Assembly: GCA_029936965.1 (NCBI GenBank)
Contig: JAPYRG010000004.1
Location: forward strand, 62,001-126,000
Source: Fidelibacterota bacterium
GTDB taxonomy: Bacteria > Fidelibacterota > Marinisomatia > Marinisomatales > TCS55
Length of the DNA: 64,000 bases
Direction of reading: 5' to 3'
Of this stretch, positions 45,419 to 54,751 are shown piece by piece (position 1 is the stretch's first letter; every line of letters starts with the position of its first letter). Below the pieces are notes generated by a model. The model made no database searches and was not told the origin of the DNA. It was given only the letters and a program-made list of their open reading frames with translations. Position numbers and translations under genes: made by a program.

Positions 45419-46586
45419 ACCTATTTGTTTTTATCCAATCTTCATTAAAAATAGCATGTTGAATTGTTTTTCCTTTTTTATCTTTTAAGGAATATGTCAG
45501 ATGGATTAACCCATCTGATGATTGAATTAATGAAGGATATGCTAATGTGATACCACTATTATGCTCATGTTTACCAATGTATTTCTTCACTTCCCATGAT
45601 TTTCCCTCATTAAATGATAATAGAACAGCCATCTGATTTCGATCAGATTCCGTATCATTACATGCCATTATCCAGTTACCATTCTTTAATTGTAATACTT
45701 CGATACTTGAACTAGGATTGGGTATCCTTGTATCTGCGGCAAATGACCAAGTCTCACCATTATTTATGGAAATACTTTTTAAAATCCTTTTTGGGTCACC
45801 ACCAGAGTCTCTCATATATGCTACAATATGACCATTCTTCTTTTGTACTAAACTTGGCTGTATAGGCCCTAGTCCTACTATCGGATTACTTGCTCTCCAA
45901 TTATTTCCATTATCATCGCTTATTGCCACAATCGATACATTGTACCCATCAGAATATAGAGGCAACAGTATTCTTCCAGATTCTAATGATATTGGGTGTA
46001 TACGCGTCATCCATCCTTTCTGTCTTTTTTCAGGATCCTTGGCTGCATTAATGATTAATCTAGAATATGGTAAAGCATATTCAGCCCACATTGGCTCATC
46101 TATATGTTCTTCAAAAGCTTGTTGAATAGTCTCAGAAAATCTTTCTCCTGGTTTGAGAATGATATTATCTTGCCAATTCCAATCCGGAGCTCCTTTATTG
46201 AAATAATTGATAGATGTTCTATATCGAAGCATTGAATTTTCCCATCTATTAGCACGTACAGCTATCCAGAATAACCATAATTTTTTGTTCTTATCAATCC
46301 AGAGAACAGGATTGCAATCTGGTAAATCTGGAGTATCTGCCATATCAAAAACATCATCCCATTTATTACTACCTTTTTTAAGGCGACTTCCTTTTATGAG
46401 TACATCGTTAGCAGTTCTTTCACCTGAGCCATGAAACCAACAGGATAATAGATCTCCATTTGGCGATTCAATAATACTACTTCCGTGTACATGTTTATCT
46501 TGTAAAGGGAAGATAGAATTTTGTTGAAAAAAAGGCTCTCCACTTATAATACTATAGCACAGTGATAACAATAAAAACTTCTTCAT
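45417..46586 (-). CDS. Exported BNR/sialidase-fold protein
   Basis: Secreted six-bladed beta-propeller of 389 residues, of the BNR_2 type found in exo-sialidases and related glycan enzymes. A short signal peptide (to about residue 16) is followed by an N-terminal HGSSIIESPNGDLLSCWFHG and Asp-box repeats SDDNGNNW, SINNGETW and SFNEGKSW. The match to the BNR_2 family is good, but sialidase specificity is not proven because many marine members act on other sugars. It starts 2 nt after rfaE2 and ends the minus-strand operon at the terminator. Confidence 0.85.
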   Translation of the reverse strand: MKKFLLLSLCYSIISGEPFFQQNSIFPLQDKHVHGSSIIESPNGDLLSCWFHGSGERTANDVLIKGSRLKKGSNKWDDVFDMADTPDLPDCNPVLWIDKNKKLWLFWIAVRANRWENSMLRYRTSINYFNKGAPDWNWQDNIILKPGERFSETIQQAFEEHIDEPMWAEYALPYSRLIINAAKDPEKRQKGWMTRIHPISLESGRILLPLYSDGYNVSIVAISDDNGNNWRASNPIVGLGPIQPSLVQKKNGHIVAYMRDSGGDPKRILKSISINNGETWSFAADTRIPNPSSSIEVLQLKNGNWIMACNDTESDRNQMAVLLSFNEGKSWEVKKYIGKHEHNSGITLAYPSLIQSSDGLIHLTYSLKDKKGKTIQHAIFNEDWIKTNR

Positions 46587-46588
46587 GT

Positions 46589-47059
46589 TTATTTCAATTT
46601 TAAAATCTGATCTATCAATGAAGAGGTGCTTTTATTTGGAATCAAATCAATAATTTCTACACTACCACCATGTGATATTACTGTGTCTGCACCAATAACA
46701 TTATCTATTGAATAATCGCCACCTTTGACCAGAATATTTGGAAGCAATTCTTTAATTATTTTATCTGGGTTATCGTCATCAAATCCGACTACCATATCCA
46801 CAGAGTTAATTGCATCTAAAATGATTGCTCTATCATCAAAATTTTGAATTGGACGATCATTTCCTTTTAACTTTTTAACAGATCGATCACTATTTAGACC
46901 AACGATTAATTTATCGCCTTTGCTTTTTGAATTAGAGAGCAGATCAATATGGCCACTATGAATTAAATCATAACAACCATTAGTAAAAACAATCTTATTT
47001 CCAGAATTTTTCCACTTATTACTTTGAGTAATAGCTATTTTCCAGCTATGTGCAATCAT
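46589..47059 (-). CDS. rfaE2: Heptose-1-phosphate adenylyltransferase
   Basis: Cytidylyltransferase-fold enzyme making ADP-heptose for lipopolysaccharide from D-glycero-beta-D-manno-heptose 1-phosphate. The 156-residue product matches the C-terminal half of HldE: FTNGCYDLIHSGHIDLL with the HxGH nucleotide motif, VGLNSDRSVKKLKG, RPIQNFDDRA, and KGGDYSID. No kinase half (RfaE1) is fused or adjacent. It sits between a Gfo/Idh/MocA gene (36 nt) and the BNR gene (2 nt), an odd place for an LPS gene, and may simply share the transcript. Confidence 0.9.
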   Translation of the reverse strand: MIAHSWKIAITQSNKWKNSGNKIVFTNGCYDLIHSGHIDLLSNSKSKGDKLIVGLNSDRSVKKLKGNDRPIQNFDDRAIILDAINSVDMVVGFDDDNPDKIIKELLPNILVKGGDYSIDNVIGADTVISHGGSVEIIDLIPNKSTSSLIDQILKLK

Positions 47060-47095
47060 GGAATAGAATCATCCATTATTATTTAAATAAATTAA

Positions 47096-48691
47096 TTATA
47101 CTAAAGTACGATTAACTGGATCCCATTCTATCCTACGTCCTTGAAAATATGACTCTGTTGCCATATGGCATGTCACACCCTCATGTAAGGCTTCTTCAAT
47201 ATTACAAGCAGGTAATGTGTTACTTCGGATAGAGTCGAGCCAATCTTGTACATGTAGATGTGTTGAATCTACTCGCTTTCCATCACGATATGTATACAAT
47301 AGCCCTTTGTTTGCAAAATATTGAGATGTTGCTGAGGTGATTCCGTCAATTTGTTTTGAACCTGGTGCATATGAATAAATAGGATATTTTGAATTAATCA
47401 CACCTTTTTCAATACGGTCTTTATATCTTGTAGAATATGGATCAGCCTTCACAATAAAACCTCCAAGTGAACCAGTATTTGATTCTCCACCAATTTGCAT
47501 AGTAGCATCATGGCCCATTATTCTATTCCCGCGACTATTTAAACTTGATAAAGTTGCACTATATAATACAGTCAAATCTTTATCAGGATATTCTAATGTT
47601 GCATTCCAAACATCTGGAACATCTCTGCCATCTTTATAATAATATATACCCCCAGATGATGAAGCATACTTAGGAATACCTAGCCCCATTATTTGGTTAA
47701 TCTGATCAAAGTCATGGGAAAACAGATCTCCAGAAAGTCCTGTTCCATAATCATACCAGCATCTCCATCTAAAAAATCTTCTTAAGGCTTCTTCTCCGAA
47801 CGGTATTTTATTAGGAGATGGTTCTTGAAAAGTTTCCCAATCAATTGTTTTTGCATTTCCTTTCGGATCAATTCCCCACACCCAAGCTCCACCGGGAGAA
47901 TTTCTATTTGTCGTTAATTGTACAAGATTAATAGGTCCAAGCAATCCCTGGTTAATAATTTTCTTTGCTTGTTCATAGGCTTCTACTTGTCTATTTTGAT
48001 GACCAAGTTGGAACGTAATCCCAGTTTCTTTTACCGTATCATATAATTCAATTGTTTCATCGAATGTTCTTGTTAAACCTTTTTCACAATACACGTGCTT
48101 ACCCGCTTTTGCAGCAGCAATTGCAACTCGCGAATGCCAATGATCAGGTGTCGCAATGATAATAGCATCAATATCTTTATTTGATACTAAGTCAGTATAA
48201 TGTTTATAACGAACAGCCGATTCTTTAGGTTTTCCACCAGCGCGGATCTCATTCTTGGAAGCTGCTATTCCTAATTCAGCCCTTGCATCGAATAAATCAC
48301 AAACACCAACTAGAGAACAATTAAGATCTGTTTGAGACATAAATGTTTCAAATCCTTTATCAAGTTTGTTCTTTTTAGCTCTTTCCGCTGCGTTAGATGT
48401 CCATCCTGGCGTTGCAAAACCAAGACCCCTTGTAAGATGACCGCCACGACCACCATACCCGACTATACCAACTCGCAAATGGTCATTATTACCAATATTT
48501 TTCACGATTGAAGGAGCTTTACTATCTTTAATGAGATCTTGTAAAAGGTTTAATTTCTTTAGTTTATCTAACCGTAATTTTTGCCATAGCTTGATAAAGA
48601 AAAATCCCAGTACGGGAACAGTGGCCAATCCCTTTAAAATTTCCCTACGATTCAATAAGTCAGCATTTGATCTTTTATTTTTTTGACTCAT
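47096..48691 (-). CDS. Tat-exported Gfo/Idh/MocA family oxidoreductase
   Basis: NAD(P)-dependent sugar or inositol-type oxidoreductase of 531 residues with an export signal. The N-terminus has NRREILKGLATVPVLGFF, a twin-arginine motif followed by a hydrophobic stretch. The Rossmann domain shows GIVGYGGRGG, VCDLFDAR, TPDHWHS and HVYCEKGLTRT (variant of the EKP motif), and the substrate domain continues to the C-terminus. Similar proteins in Planctomycetota and FCB bacteria work outside the cytoplasm on sugars, possibly as NAD-recycling hydrolases or lyases. Its start overlaps the DoxX gene stop. Confidence 0.9.
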   Translation of the reverse strand: MSQKNKRSNADLLNRREILKGLATVPVLGFFFIKLWQKLRLDKLKKLNLLQDLIKDSKAPSIVKNIGNNDHLRVGIVGYGGRGGHLTRGLGFATPGWTSNAAERAKKNKLDKGFETFMSQTDLNCSLVGVCDLFDARAELGIAASKNEIRAGGKPKESAVRYKHYTDLVSNKDIDAIIIATPDHWHSRVAIAAAKAGKHVYCEKGLTRTFDETIELYDTVKETGITFQLGHQNRQVEAYEQAKKIINQGLLGPINLVQLTTNRNSPGGAWVWGIDPKGNAKTIDWETFQEPSPNKIPFGEEALRRFFRWRCWYDYGTGLSGDLFSHDFDQINQIMGLGIPKYASSSGGIYYYKDGRDVPDVWNATLEYPDKDLTVLYSATLSSLNSRGNRIMGHDATMQIGGESNTGSLGGFIVKADPYSTRYKDRIEKGVINSKYPIYSYAPGSKQIDGITSATSQYFANKGLLYTYRDGKRVDSTHLHVQDWLDSIRSNTLPACNIEEALHEGVTCHMATESYFQGRRIEWDPVNRTLV

Positions 48692-49203
48692 TATTTATCT
48701 CCTAATGAATTTGATTGTGATGAATATATTAATCGGTCTATACCTATAAATTGACTACTTGGGAAAAGATATAAAACATATAATGCGAAAGCTTCAATAA
48801 GGTTTTTGTTTACTATTATATAACTACCTTCACCAGGTCTTCCATATTCTAAGCCTATAAACGGAGGTGCGAATAAATAGTATAGTAATACAAATCCCAT
48901 TCCTACAAGAGCACCATACCTGCTAAATAATCCTAATACTAATGATAAGCCGACGAATGTCAGTCCCCACATATTTATAAAATCAGTTAAACTTAACATA
49001 GAAGCGTTCGCAACAATTACTTTAGCTAATGAGGAAAAAACCCATTTAGAATCAAGTAAATATGCAGCTGAACTCCAATAGGGGTTAATTATTTTTGATA
49101 TACCTTCATAAAGAAAATGCCATCCTATTAATAAACGTAATATAACGAGACCAGTAAGTTGCGATTCCGAATAGGTATCATTTTTCATAAGATTAATTTT
49201 CAT
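48691..49203 (-). CDS. DoxX family membrane protein
   Basis: Four-helix membrane protein of 170 residues. The first helix holds LRLLIGWHFLYEGISKI, the DoxX hallmark, followed by FINMWGLTFVGLSLVLGLF and LIEAFALYVLYLFPSSQ. DoxX proteins are often electron-transfer or quinol-linked partners of periplasmic oxidoreductases. The stop codon overlaps the ATG of the Tat-exported Gfo/Idh/MocA protein, so the two are probably partners, with DoxX as the membrane acceptor (inference). A GAGGAAGGGG sequence precedes its ATG; 69 nt separate it from the Rieske gene. Confidence 0.88.
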   Translation of the reverse strand: MKINLMKNDTYSESQLTGLVILRLLIGWHFLYEGISKIINPYWSSAAYLLDSKWVFSSLAKVIVANASMLSLTDFINMWGLTFVGLSLVLGLFSRYGALVGMGFVLLYYLFAPPFIGLEYGRPGEGSYIIVNKNLIEAFALYVLYLFPSSQFIGIDRLIYSSQSNSLGDK

Positions 49204-49272
49204 TTTACCCCTTCCTCAGTTAAAAACTATTAAAATCTACAAATAGAAACTGATAATTAATAGAATGCTTTA

Positions 49273-50388
49273 TTAATTATCCATTTGATTAATATAATAT
49301 TCATCAAATGCAGCTAATAAGCTTTCTTGTCCAGAATAAGGAGAAGGGGAATATTTTTTAGAATTTATTCCTAATTGAGAATATTCGCATATCTCCCAAT
49401 CTTGTTTATTGGTTTTATCCCAAAAGTCTATGGCTTCACATATAGAATTTTTATGATTATTAGCGTTTTCTTCTAAAAACAACCAAGAACAGTTTACTAT
49501 ACATTTGTCAGCACCATTTGGCCAAACAGTATGACACATAACATATTCAGGATGAAGACTCAATAACATATTTGGAAATAATGAGTAATAATATACTCGA
49601 TGTAAATCCCGTCCTTTTACACCTTTTATAGGTGGGCAACAATATTTTCCACTGGTAGTTATACTTTCTTTATCAGAGTTAAAATTCATGTACCCACCAA
49701 GAAAAGGACCTGAATATAAATTGTTTTCCCCCCCTAAATAATTATGAATTTCTGCAAGTTGTGGGTGTATCATTGGACAATGATAGCACTCACAATAATT
49801 TTGGATAATTAATTTCCAATTACAATTAACGGTATATCTTTTTTTATCTATAACACTAAGATTTTTCAATTCCCAAGAATGTAGAAGATTATTTATTGGT
49901 TTATATGTTTCATTAAGATTGCTAGGATTTTCGTTAAGATTAATAAAAAGAAATCCTTTCCATTGTTTTATTTTTATAGGGAATAATGGATAATCATTCT
50001 TATTAAAATCATTAGCCGCTTCCATATGTGGTGACCCAACTAATATTCCATTTAGATCATAAGTCCAGCCATGGTAAGGGCACTGAATTGTCTTAGAAAA
50101 CTTTCCTTCTTTGTTATTACAAATTCGTGTTCCTCTATGACGACATACATTAAAAAATGCTTTTATCTTATCCTTGTCAGATTTCAATACAATTATACTT
50201 TCTCTCCCAAGCTGAATAGTAATATACTGACCTTTAGTTGTTAAATCAGAAGCTCTCCCTATGCAGACCCAATTATTATGAAAAATCTTTTTGAACTCTT
50301 GATTAAGAATATCAGGTTGAGTATAAAATTTTCTTGGAAGGGTTTTTGAACCTATAGTTAGAGTATCTGCAGTCTTATGAAATGTCAA
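49273..50388 (-). CDS. Rieske non-haem iron oxygenase, alpha subunit
   Basis: Aromatic-ring-hydroxylase-fold oxygenase of 371 residues. The Rieske 2Fe-2S ligands are CRHRGTRIC and CPYHGW (about residues 83-110). The mononuclear iron ligands are the two His in NYCECYHCPMIHP and the Asp in KQDWEICE, followed by QLGINSKKYSP. This last pattern matches quaternary-amine oxygenases such as choline monooxygenase, GbcA and CntA. The start is TTG at 50388 overlapping the upstream TGA (TTGA); no nearby ATG exists. A separate reductase is required; none is adjacent. N-demethylation of a methylated amine is the favoured reaction, by family and context. Confidence 0.88.
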   Translation of the reverse strand: MTFHKTADTLTIGSKTLPRKFYTQPDILNQEFKKIFHNNWVCIGRASDLTTKGQYITIQLGRESIIVLKSDKDKIKAFFNVCRHRGTRICNNKEGKFSKTIQCPYHGWTYDLNGILVGSPHMEAANDFNKNDYPLFPIKIKQWKGFLFINLNENPSNLNETYKPINNLLHSWELKNLSVIDKKRYTVNCNWKLIIQNYCECYHCPMIHPQLAEIHNYLGGENNLYSGPFLGGYMNFNSDKESITTSGKYCCPPIKGVKGRDLHRVYYYSLFPNMLLSLHPEYVMCHTVWPNGADKCIVNCSWLFLEENANNHKNSICEAIDFWDKTNKQDWEICEYSQLGINSKKYSPSPYSGQESLLAAFDEYYINQMDN

Positions 50389-51953
50389 TCTTTTAATACC
50401 TCCATAGCTGCATTATATCCATTCGTACCATGAAGTCCACCACCGGGATGAGTTCCAGATCCACATAAATATAAATTATTAATTGGCGCTCTATATTGGG
50501 ATGAGCTTATCGTTGGGCGCATAAACATGAATTGATCCAGCGTCATTTCACCATGATTTAAATTTCCCTCTGTCAGTCCAAATTCATTTTCTAGATCTAA
50601 TGGCGATATAATGCTAGTGTGTTTAATTATTGATCTAATATTTGGGATCACTTTTTGCAATGTATCCACAACGTTATTTTTTAATTGATCTTTTACGCTA
50701 TCGGACCATTCAGTATTTCGTAAATGATATGGAGCATATTGTATAGTCGCTGACAGGACATGTTCTCCTTCCGGTGCAAAATTAGAGTCTAATACTGATG
50801 GTATAACAAATTCTACGTACGGTTTATCAGAAAGTTTACCATATTTTACAGCATCAGAGGCACGCTCCAAATATTCTACAGAGGGACTGATTGAGAAGAT
50901 TGTTTTCATTTGTTCTTTAGTGACACCTTTAACTTCAGGAAGACTACTTAAAGCAAAATGTATTCGAGCTGTACTTCCTCGATATCTAATATTATTAATT
51001 TGTTTTCTAAAGTTTGGAGTCAAATTTGATGGACCCACTAGGTTTAAAAAGGTATTATTAGGATCTAAACTCGAAACAATTTGTTTTGCCATAATTTGCT
51101 CACCATTTTCAAGAGAAATACCATTGCATACATTTTGATCCGTATTAATAGATATAACTTTTGTAGAAGTTTGAATCTCTACATTAAAGCTTTCAGCATA
51201 GTCTTTCAAAACTATAGCAAATCGTTCAGTTCCACCTTTGGCAAATTGAATATTATGAAATAATCCATTGCCATGAACATGTTGATGTAAAAGATTGTAT
51301 CCCGTTCCGGCAGCATAAGGTCCAAATGAAAGATGGTGTATGCCCGCAGTAGATATGGAGCTTCGGAGTAATTCATTTTCAAACCATTCATCAACTAATT
51401 CAGGCATCATCATTGGCGCAACACGCAATAGATCCACGATACCTCGAGTCCCATGTTTCCTGATAGGCGATAGCATAGATCGCATTCCTAAAATTTCTTT
51501 TATTCCAATCTTTGGTAAAATTGGAGGTGTTAATTCATAAATTTTTTCTAAAAACTGAGATAGCTTTTCAATATAAGATATAAAATCTTTCCATCGTTCA
51601 GAATCTATTATAGAATATTTTGCAATTGAATCTATTGTTTTAGCTACATCTTTGTGGAAAGCAATATGCTCGCTATTCTCTCCAAGAATAATTCTGAGTA
51701 TTTCAGGTTGCACTAATTCTAGACCTTTAGCATTCAAGTCTAATAACTTGATTAAGCGAGGATCTATCCATTTAATAGTATCATTAATTACATTGCATTT
51801 AAATCCAGGGGCAAATTCCATTGAGGATGCCATTCCGCCAACTTTTTCTCTGGATTCTAAAACAAGTACACGCTTTCCTTTCTTTCCTAAAATAGATGCA
51901 GTAGTCAAGCCATTGATTCCAGCACCAATTATAATTATATCATAATTATTCAT
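50385..51953 (-). CDS. PYROXD2/CrtI-like FAD oxidoreductase, copy B
   Basis: FAD-dependent amine-oxidase-fold enzyme of 522 residues. I start at ATG 51953, which overlaps the stop of copy A (TAATG); an in-frame TTG two codons earlier is possible. It has an N-terminal dinucleotide motif IIIGAGINGLTTA with ESREKVGG, and a C-terminal FAD motif LCGSGTHPGGGLHG. It is a diverged paralogue of the neighbouring copy A, with the same domain order and similar C-terminal half. The family includes phytoene desaturases and human PYROXD2. No carotenoid genes are present, so another substrate is likely. The stop overlaps the Rieske TTG start. Confidence 0.88.
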   Translation of the reverse strand: MNNYDIIIIGAGINGLTTASILGKKGKRVLVLESREKVGGMASSMEFAPGFKCNVINDTIKWIDPRLIKLLDLNAKGLELVQPEILRIILGENSEHIAFHKDVAKTIDSIAKYSIIDSERWKDFISYIEKLSQFLEKIYELTPPILPKIGIKEILGMRSMLSPIRKHGTRGIVDLLRVAPMMMPELVDEWFENELLRSSISTAGIHHLSFGPYAAGTGYNLLHQHVHGNGLFHNIQFAKGGTERFAIVLKDYAESFNVEIQTSTKVISINTDQNVCNGISLENGEQIMAKQIVSSLDPNNTFLNLVGPSNLTPNFRKQINNIRYRGSTARIHFALSSLPEVKGVTKEQMKTIFSISPSVEYLERASDAVKYGKLSDKPYVEFVIPSVLDSNFAPEGEHVLSATIQYAPYHLRNTEWSDSVKDQLKNNVVDTLQKVIPNIRSIIKHTSIISPLDLENEFGLTEGNLNHGEMTLDQFMFMRPTISSSQYRAPINNLYLCGSGTHPGGGLHGTNGYNAAMEVLKD

Positions 51954-53533
51954 TACCAAGCCCCTAAAATCTTTTTTGCTGCCATTTCACCTGGAGAACC
52001 TGTAATGCCTCCTCCAGGATGAGTTCCAGATCCACATTGGAAATAATTTTTGATCGGTGTTGTGTAGTCAGCCCATTTCACTGCAGGGCGTAATGAGAAC
52101 AGTTGTTGAAGGGTTAGTTCGCCATGAAAAATATTCCCTTCAGTTAAGCCAAATGTTGATTCTAGATCTGCAGGTGTTAGTACTTGACGATGTAAAATAA
52201 TATCTTTGATATTTGGTGCATATCTTGAAATAGTATTAATTACCGCATCTCCAAAGGCTTCTCTTTTTTGATCATTCCAACCCTCATTTATATCATAAGG
52301 AGCATATTGAACAAAACATGACATAACATGTTTACCTGGTGGAGCCATATCAGGATCTAAAACAGATGGAAGAATGATATCCATAAATGGAGCTTCTGAA
52401 AAATTACCATATTTTGCATCATCATATGCTTTTTCTAAATGATCATATGATGGACTAATAGAAATTGCGCCACGTAAATGGTGCCCATCGCCAGACATGC
52501 ACGTAAAATTAGGTAGTGCATCTAAAGCTAAATTAACTTTCCCAGAAGAACCTCGAATTCGAAAATTCTTGATCGCAGAAACGAAATCTGATGGAAGATC
52601 TGATTTATCTATCATTTTTAGAAAAGTAAGTTTTGGATCTAGGCCAGATATAACAATATTTGAATTATATTCATCTCCATTATCTAAGGACACACCTGTT
52701 GCACGACCATTTTTAACAATAACATTTTGAACAGATGTTTCAGTCATTATTTCTACACCAAAATATTCTGCAGATCTTGCGATTGCCATACTCACGCCAC
52801 CAGTACCACCTCGTTGAAAACCCCAAGCCCTAAAAGCGCCATCAATATCTCCCATGTAATGATGAAGCATCACATAGGCAGATCCTGGAGAGTAAGGACC
52901 CATAAATGTCCCGATTATTCCACTTGCAGACAATGTTGCTTTTAATGGTTCATAATCAAACCATTCATCTAAAAAATCTGCTGAACTCATGGTCATGAGT
53001 TTTGTTAAATATTCAAATTGTTTCGATGATAGTGATTTAACATGATCAAATAATCTTTTTGTTGCAGAAAGATCTGAGAATGAAGGTCGAATTGGATTTG
53101 GAGCAATTGTTTCAAGTATGGGTCTGACGGCCATACCAATTTGTCCCATCGCAGGTCCAAATCGCATATAATTTTCAGCATCTTTTTTTGAATGACGAGC
53201 AATTTCACGGTATGTTTGATCAGAATCAGCTGTACGAATTAGATAATCATTCTCTAATGGAGTCATTGTGCTTTCCAAAGGAAGAATCTCCAATCCAAAC
53301 TTTGGTAACATCAACTCACGCATTACATTAGATTTCATTAAGCTAACTACATAGGAGCAAACTGAAAATTTGAATCCTGGAAAAATTTCTTCAGTTACTG
53401 CAGCTCCACCTAATACGTGCCTTCTTTCAAGTACAAGAACTTTTTTCCCGGCTCGACCCAAGTAAGCAGCAGCAGTTAGCCCATTATGACCACCGCCAAT
53501 TACGATAGCATCATATTTCTTTATTTTGGACAT
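51953..53533 (-). CDS. PYROXD2/CrtI-like FAD oxidoreductase, copy A
   Basis: FAD oxidoreductase of 526 residues of the PYROXD2/phytoene-desaturase-like family. The FAD-binding N-terminus reads VIGGGHNGLTAAAYLG with ERRHVLGGAA, and the C-terminus has QCGSGTHPGGGITGSPGE. Middle segments align with copy B (FGLTEGN..HGELTLQQLF here, FGLTEGNLNHGEMTLDQF there), so the pair arose by tandem duplication. Two flavoproteins in a row could form a heterodimer or oxidise successive intermediates. The start overlaps the GcvT-like gene end by 13 nt, indicating translational coupling. Confidence 0.9.
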   Translation of the reverse strand: MSKIKKYDAIVIGGGHNGLTAAAYLGRAGKKVLVLERRHVLGGAAVTEEIFPGFKFSVCSYVVSLMKSNVMRELMLPKFGLEILPLESTMTPLENDYLIRTADSDQTYREIARHSKKDAENYMRFGPAMGQIGMAVRPILETIAPNPIRPSFSDLSATKRLFDHVKSLSSKQFEYLTKLMTMSSADFLDEWFDYEPLKATLSASGIIGTFMGPYSPGSAYVMLHHYMGDIDGAFRAWGFQRGGTGGVSMAIARSAEYFGVEIMTETSVQNVIVKNGRATGVSLDNGDEYNSNIVISGLDPKLTFLKMIDKSDLPSDFVSAIKNFRIRGSSGKVNLALDALPNFTCMSGDGHHLRGAISISPSYDHLEKAYDDAKYGNFSEAPFMDIILPSVLDPDMAPPGKHVMSCFVQYAPYDINEGWNDQKREAFGDAVINTISRYAPNIKDIILHRQVLTPADLESTFGLTEGNIFHGELTLQQLFSLRPAVKWADYTTPIKNYFQCGSGTHPGGGITGSPGEMAAKKILGAW

Positions 53534-54750
53534 GATCGTTTTCTTTCGGGGTCGAAAAAAGGAGTTTTTACTACAGTTGCTTTTGTTAGTTTTCGAAAGT
53601 GTTCAACTTTTAATTCGAACATTAATTCTGATCCTTCTTTAGCATATTTAGATTTAAGATGAGCTAGAGCAATATAGCGTTTTAGTAAGGGTGACCATGT
53701 GCCGCTTGTAGCATAACCCACTTGCTCATTTTGAAAATATAATGGAGTGCTTGTTCGCCATGCTGTATGTGGTAACCCGGGAGCTAAACCCACATCTCTA
53801 TAATGTTTTTCAAATTCTGTCCATTCTATTTCGACACCAACATAACTCCATCTTGATCCTCGATCTAACTCTTTAAGCAATGATGATTTACCAATAAAAT
53901 TCGCCTTTTTCATTTTGACTGTCCAACCTAAGCCTAATTCATACGGTGATGATTTTCGAGATTCAATTATTGCATGTCTAGATGATATGTAATCCACGTC
54001 CAAAAGAATAAGACCTGCTTCAATTCTTGCAACATCTAATGCATGGAGTCCAGTAGGCGTAATTCCAAATGGTTTTCCTTTATCGATGAGTAGATCCCAA
54101 ACTGTTAATGCATCATTTGGGTTCATCCATATTTCATATCCCAGATCGCCAGTGTATCCGGTTCGAGAAATAGATACTGGAATATTATCAAAAGTTGTTT
54201 CCATCATCCAAAAAAACTTTAGACTATCTAAAGTTTTAGATGAAATAGAATTAAGAATTGCGCGAGAATTAGGTCCTTGAAGGGCCAGTGCTGCTGTAGT
54301 GAACGAATCATCTTTAACTATTACATCCATTCCCACAGCATTACTTTGAATCCATTCCAGATTTGGTTCTGCACTTGTAATTCGAAACTTGTTTTCAGAA
54401 AGTCTCTGTACAGTTCCATCATCAATAACTTTACCATGTTCGTCACACCATGGTGTATACATAACTTGCCCTACTTTACAAATAGCAATATTGCGTGTTA
54501 CTAATTGATCTAATAACCGCTGCGATTCAGGACCTTTCACTATATATTTCTTTAATGGTGTTATATCTAAAAGCCCTGCTTTTGTCCGGATAGCAAAGTA
54601 TTCATTTTCATGAGTTAATTCATAGCTGGTAGCAGCAAGATACCCAGCCCATCGACGCCATTCTTGAGACTCATTTAATTTAGATGTTCGCTCAAAGAAA
54701 GGAGACATTTTTAATTGAGTATGCGCAGTAAACTTATTTTTATAAGACAT
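53521..54750 (-). CDS. GcvT-like aminomethyltransferase family protein
   Basis: Folate-binding T-protein fold of 409 residues. Seen are AGLLDITPLKKY, GKVIDDGTVQRL with the catalytic-type Asp pair, ALQGPNSRAIL, SRTGYTGDLGYEIW and DVARIEAGLILL, all typical of GcvT and of the one-carbon domains of dimethylglycine and sarcosine dehydrogenases. It would accept a methyl or methylene group onto tetrahydrofolate. No glycine cleavage partners are nearby, and DmdA identity is not supported beyond the fold. It follows the DDAH-like gene by 1 nt and overlaps flavoenzyme A. Confidence 0.89.
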   Translation of the reverse strand: MSYKNKFTAHTQLKMSPFFERTSKLNESQEWRRWAGYLAATSYELTHENEYFAIRTKAGLLDITPLKKYIVKGPESQRLLDQLVTRNIAICKVGQVMYTPWCDEHGKVIDDGTVQRLSENKFRITSAEPNLEWIQSNAVGMDVIVKDDSFTTAALALQGPNSRAILNSISSKTLDSLKFFWMMETTFDNIPVSISRTGYTGDLGYEIWMNPNDALTVWDLLIDKGKPFGITPTGLHALDVARIEAGLILLDVDYISSRHAIIESRKSSPYELGLGWTVKMKKANFIGKSSLLKELDRGSRWSYVGVEIEWTEFEKHYRDVGLAPGLPHTAWRTSTPLYFQNEQVGYATSGTWSPLLKRYIALAHLKSKYAKEGSELMFELKVEHFRKLTKATVVKTPFFDPERKRSCPK

Positions 54751-54751
54751 T

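Noticed and set aside
45417-46586. Naming the BNR protein a true sialidase (nanH)
   Set aside because: Asp boxes and fold are present, but the specific sialidase arginine triad could not be confirmed by eye and no sialic-acid genes are adjacent.
53521-54750. DmdA (DMSP demethylase) identity for the GcvT-like protein
   Set aside because: Only the shared T-protein fold supports it; no DMSP pathway genes are near and the context is amine-type.
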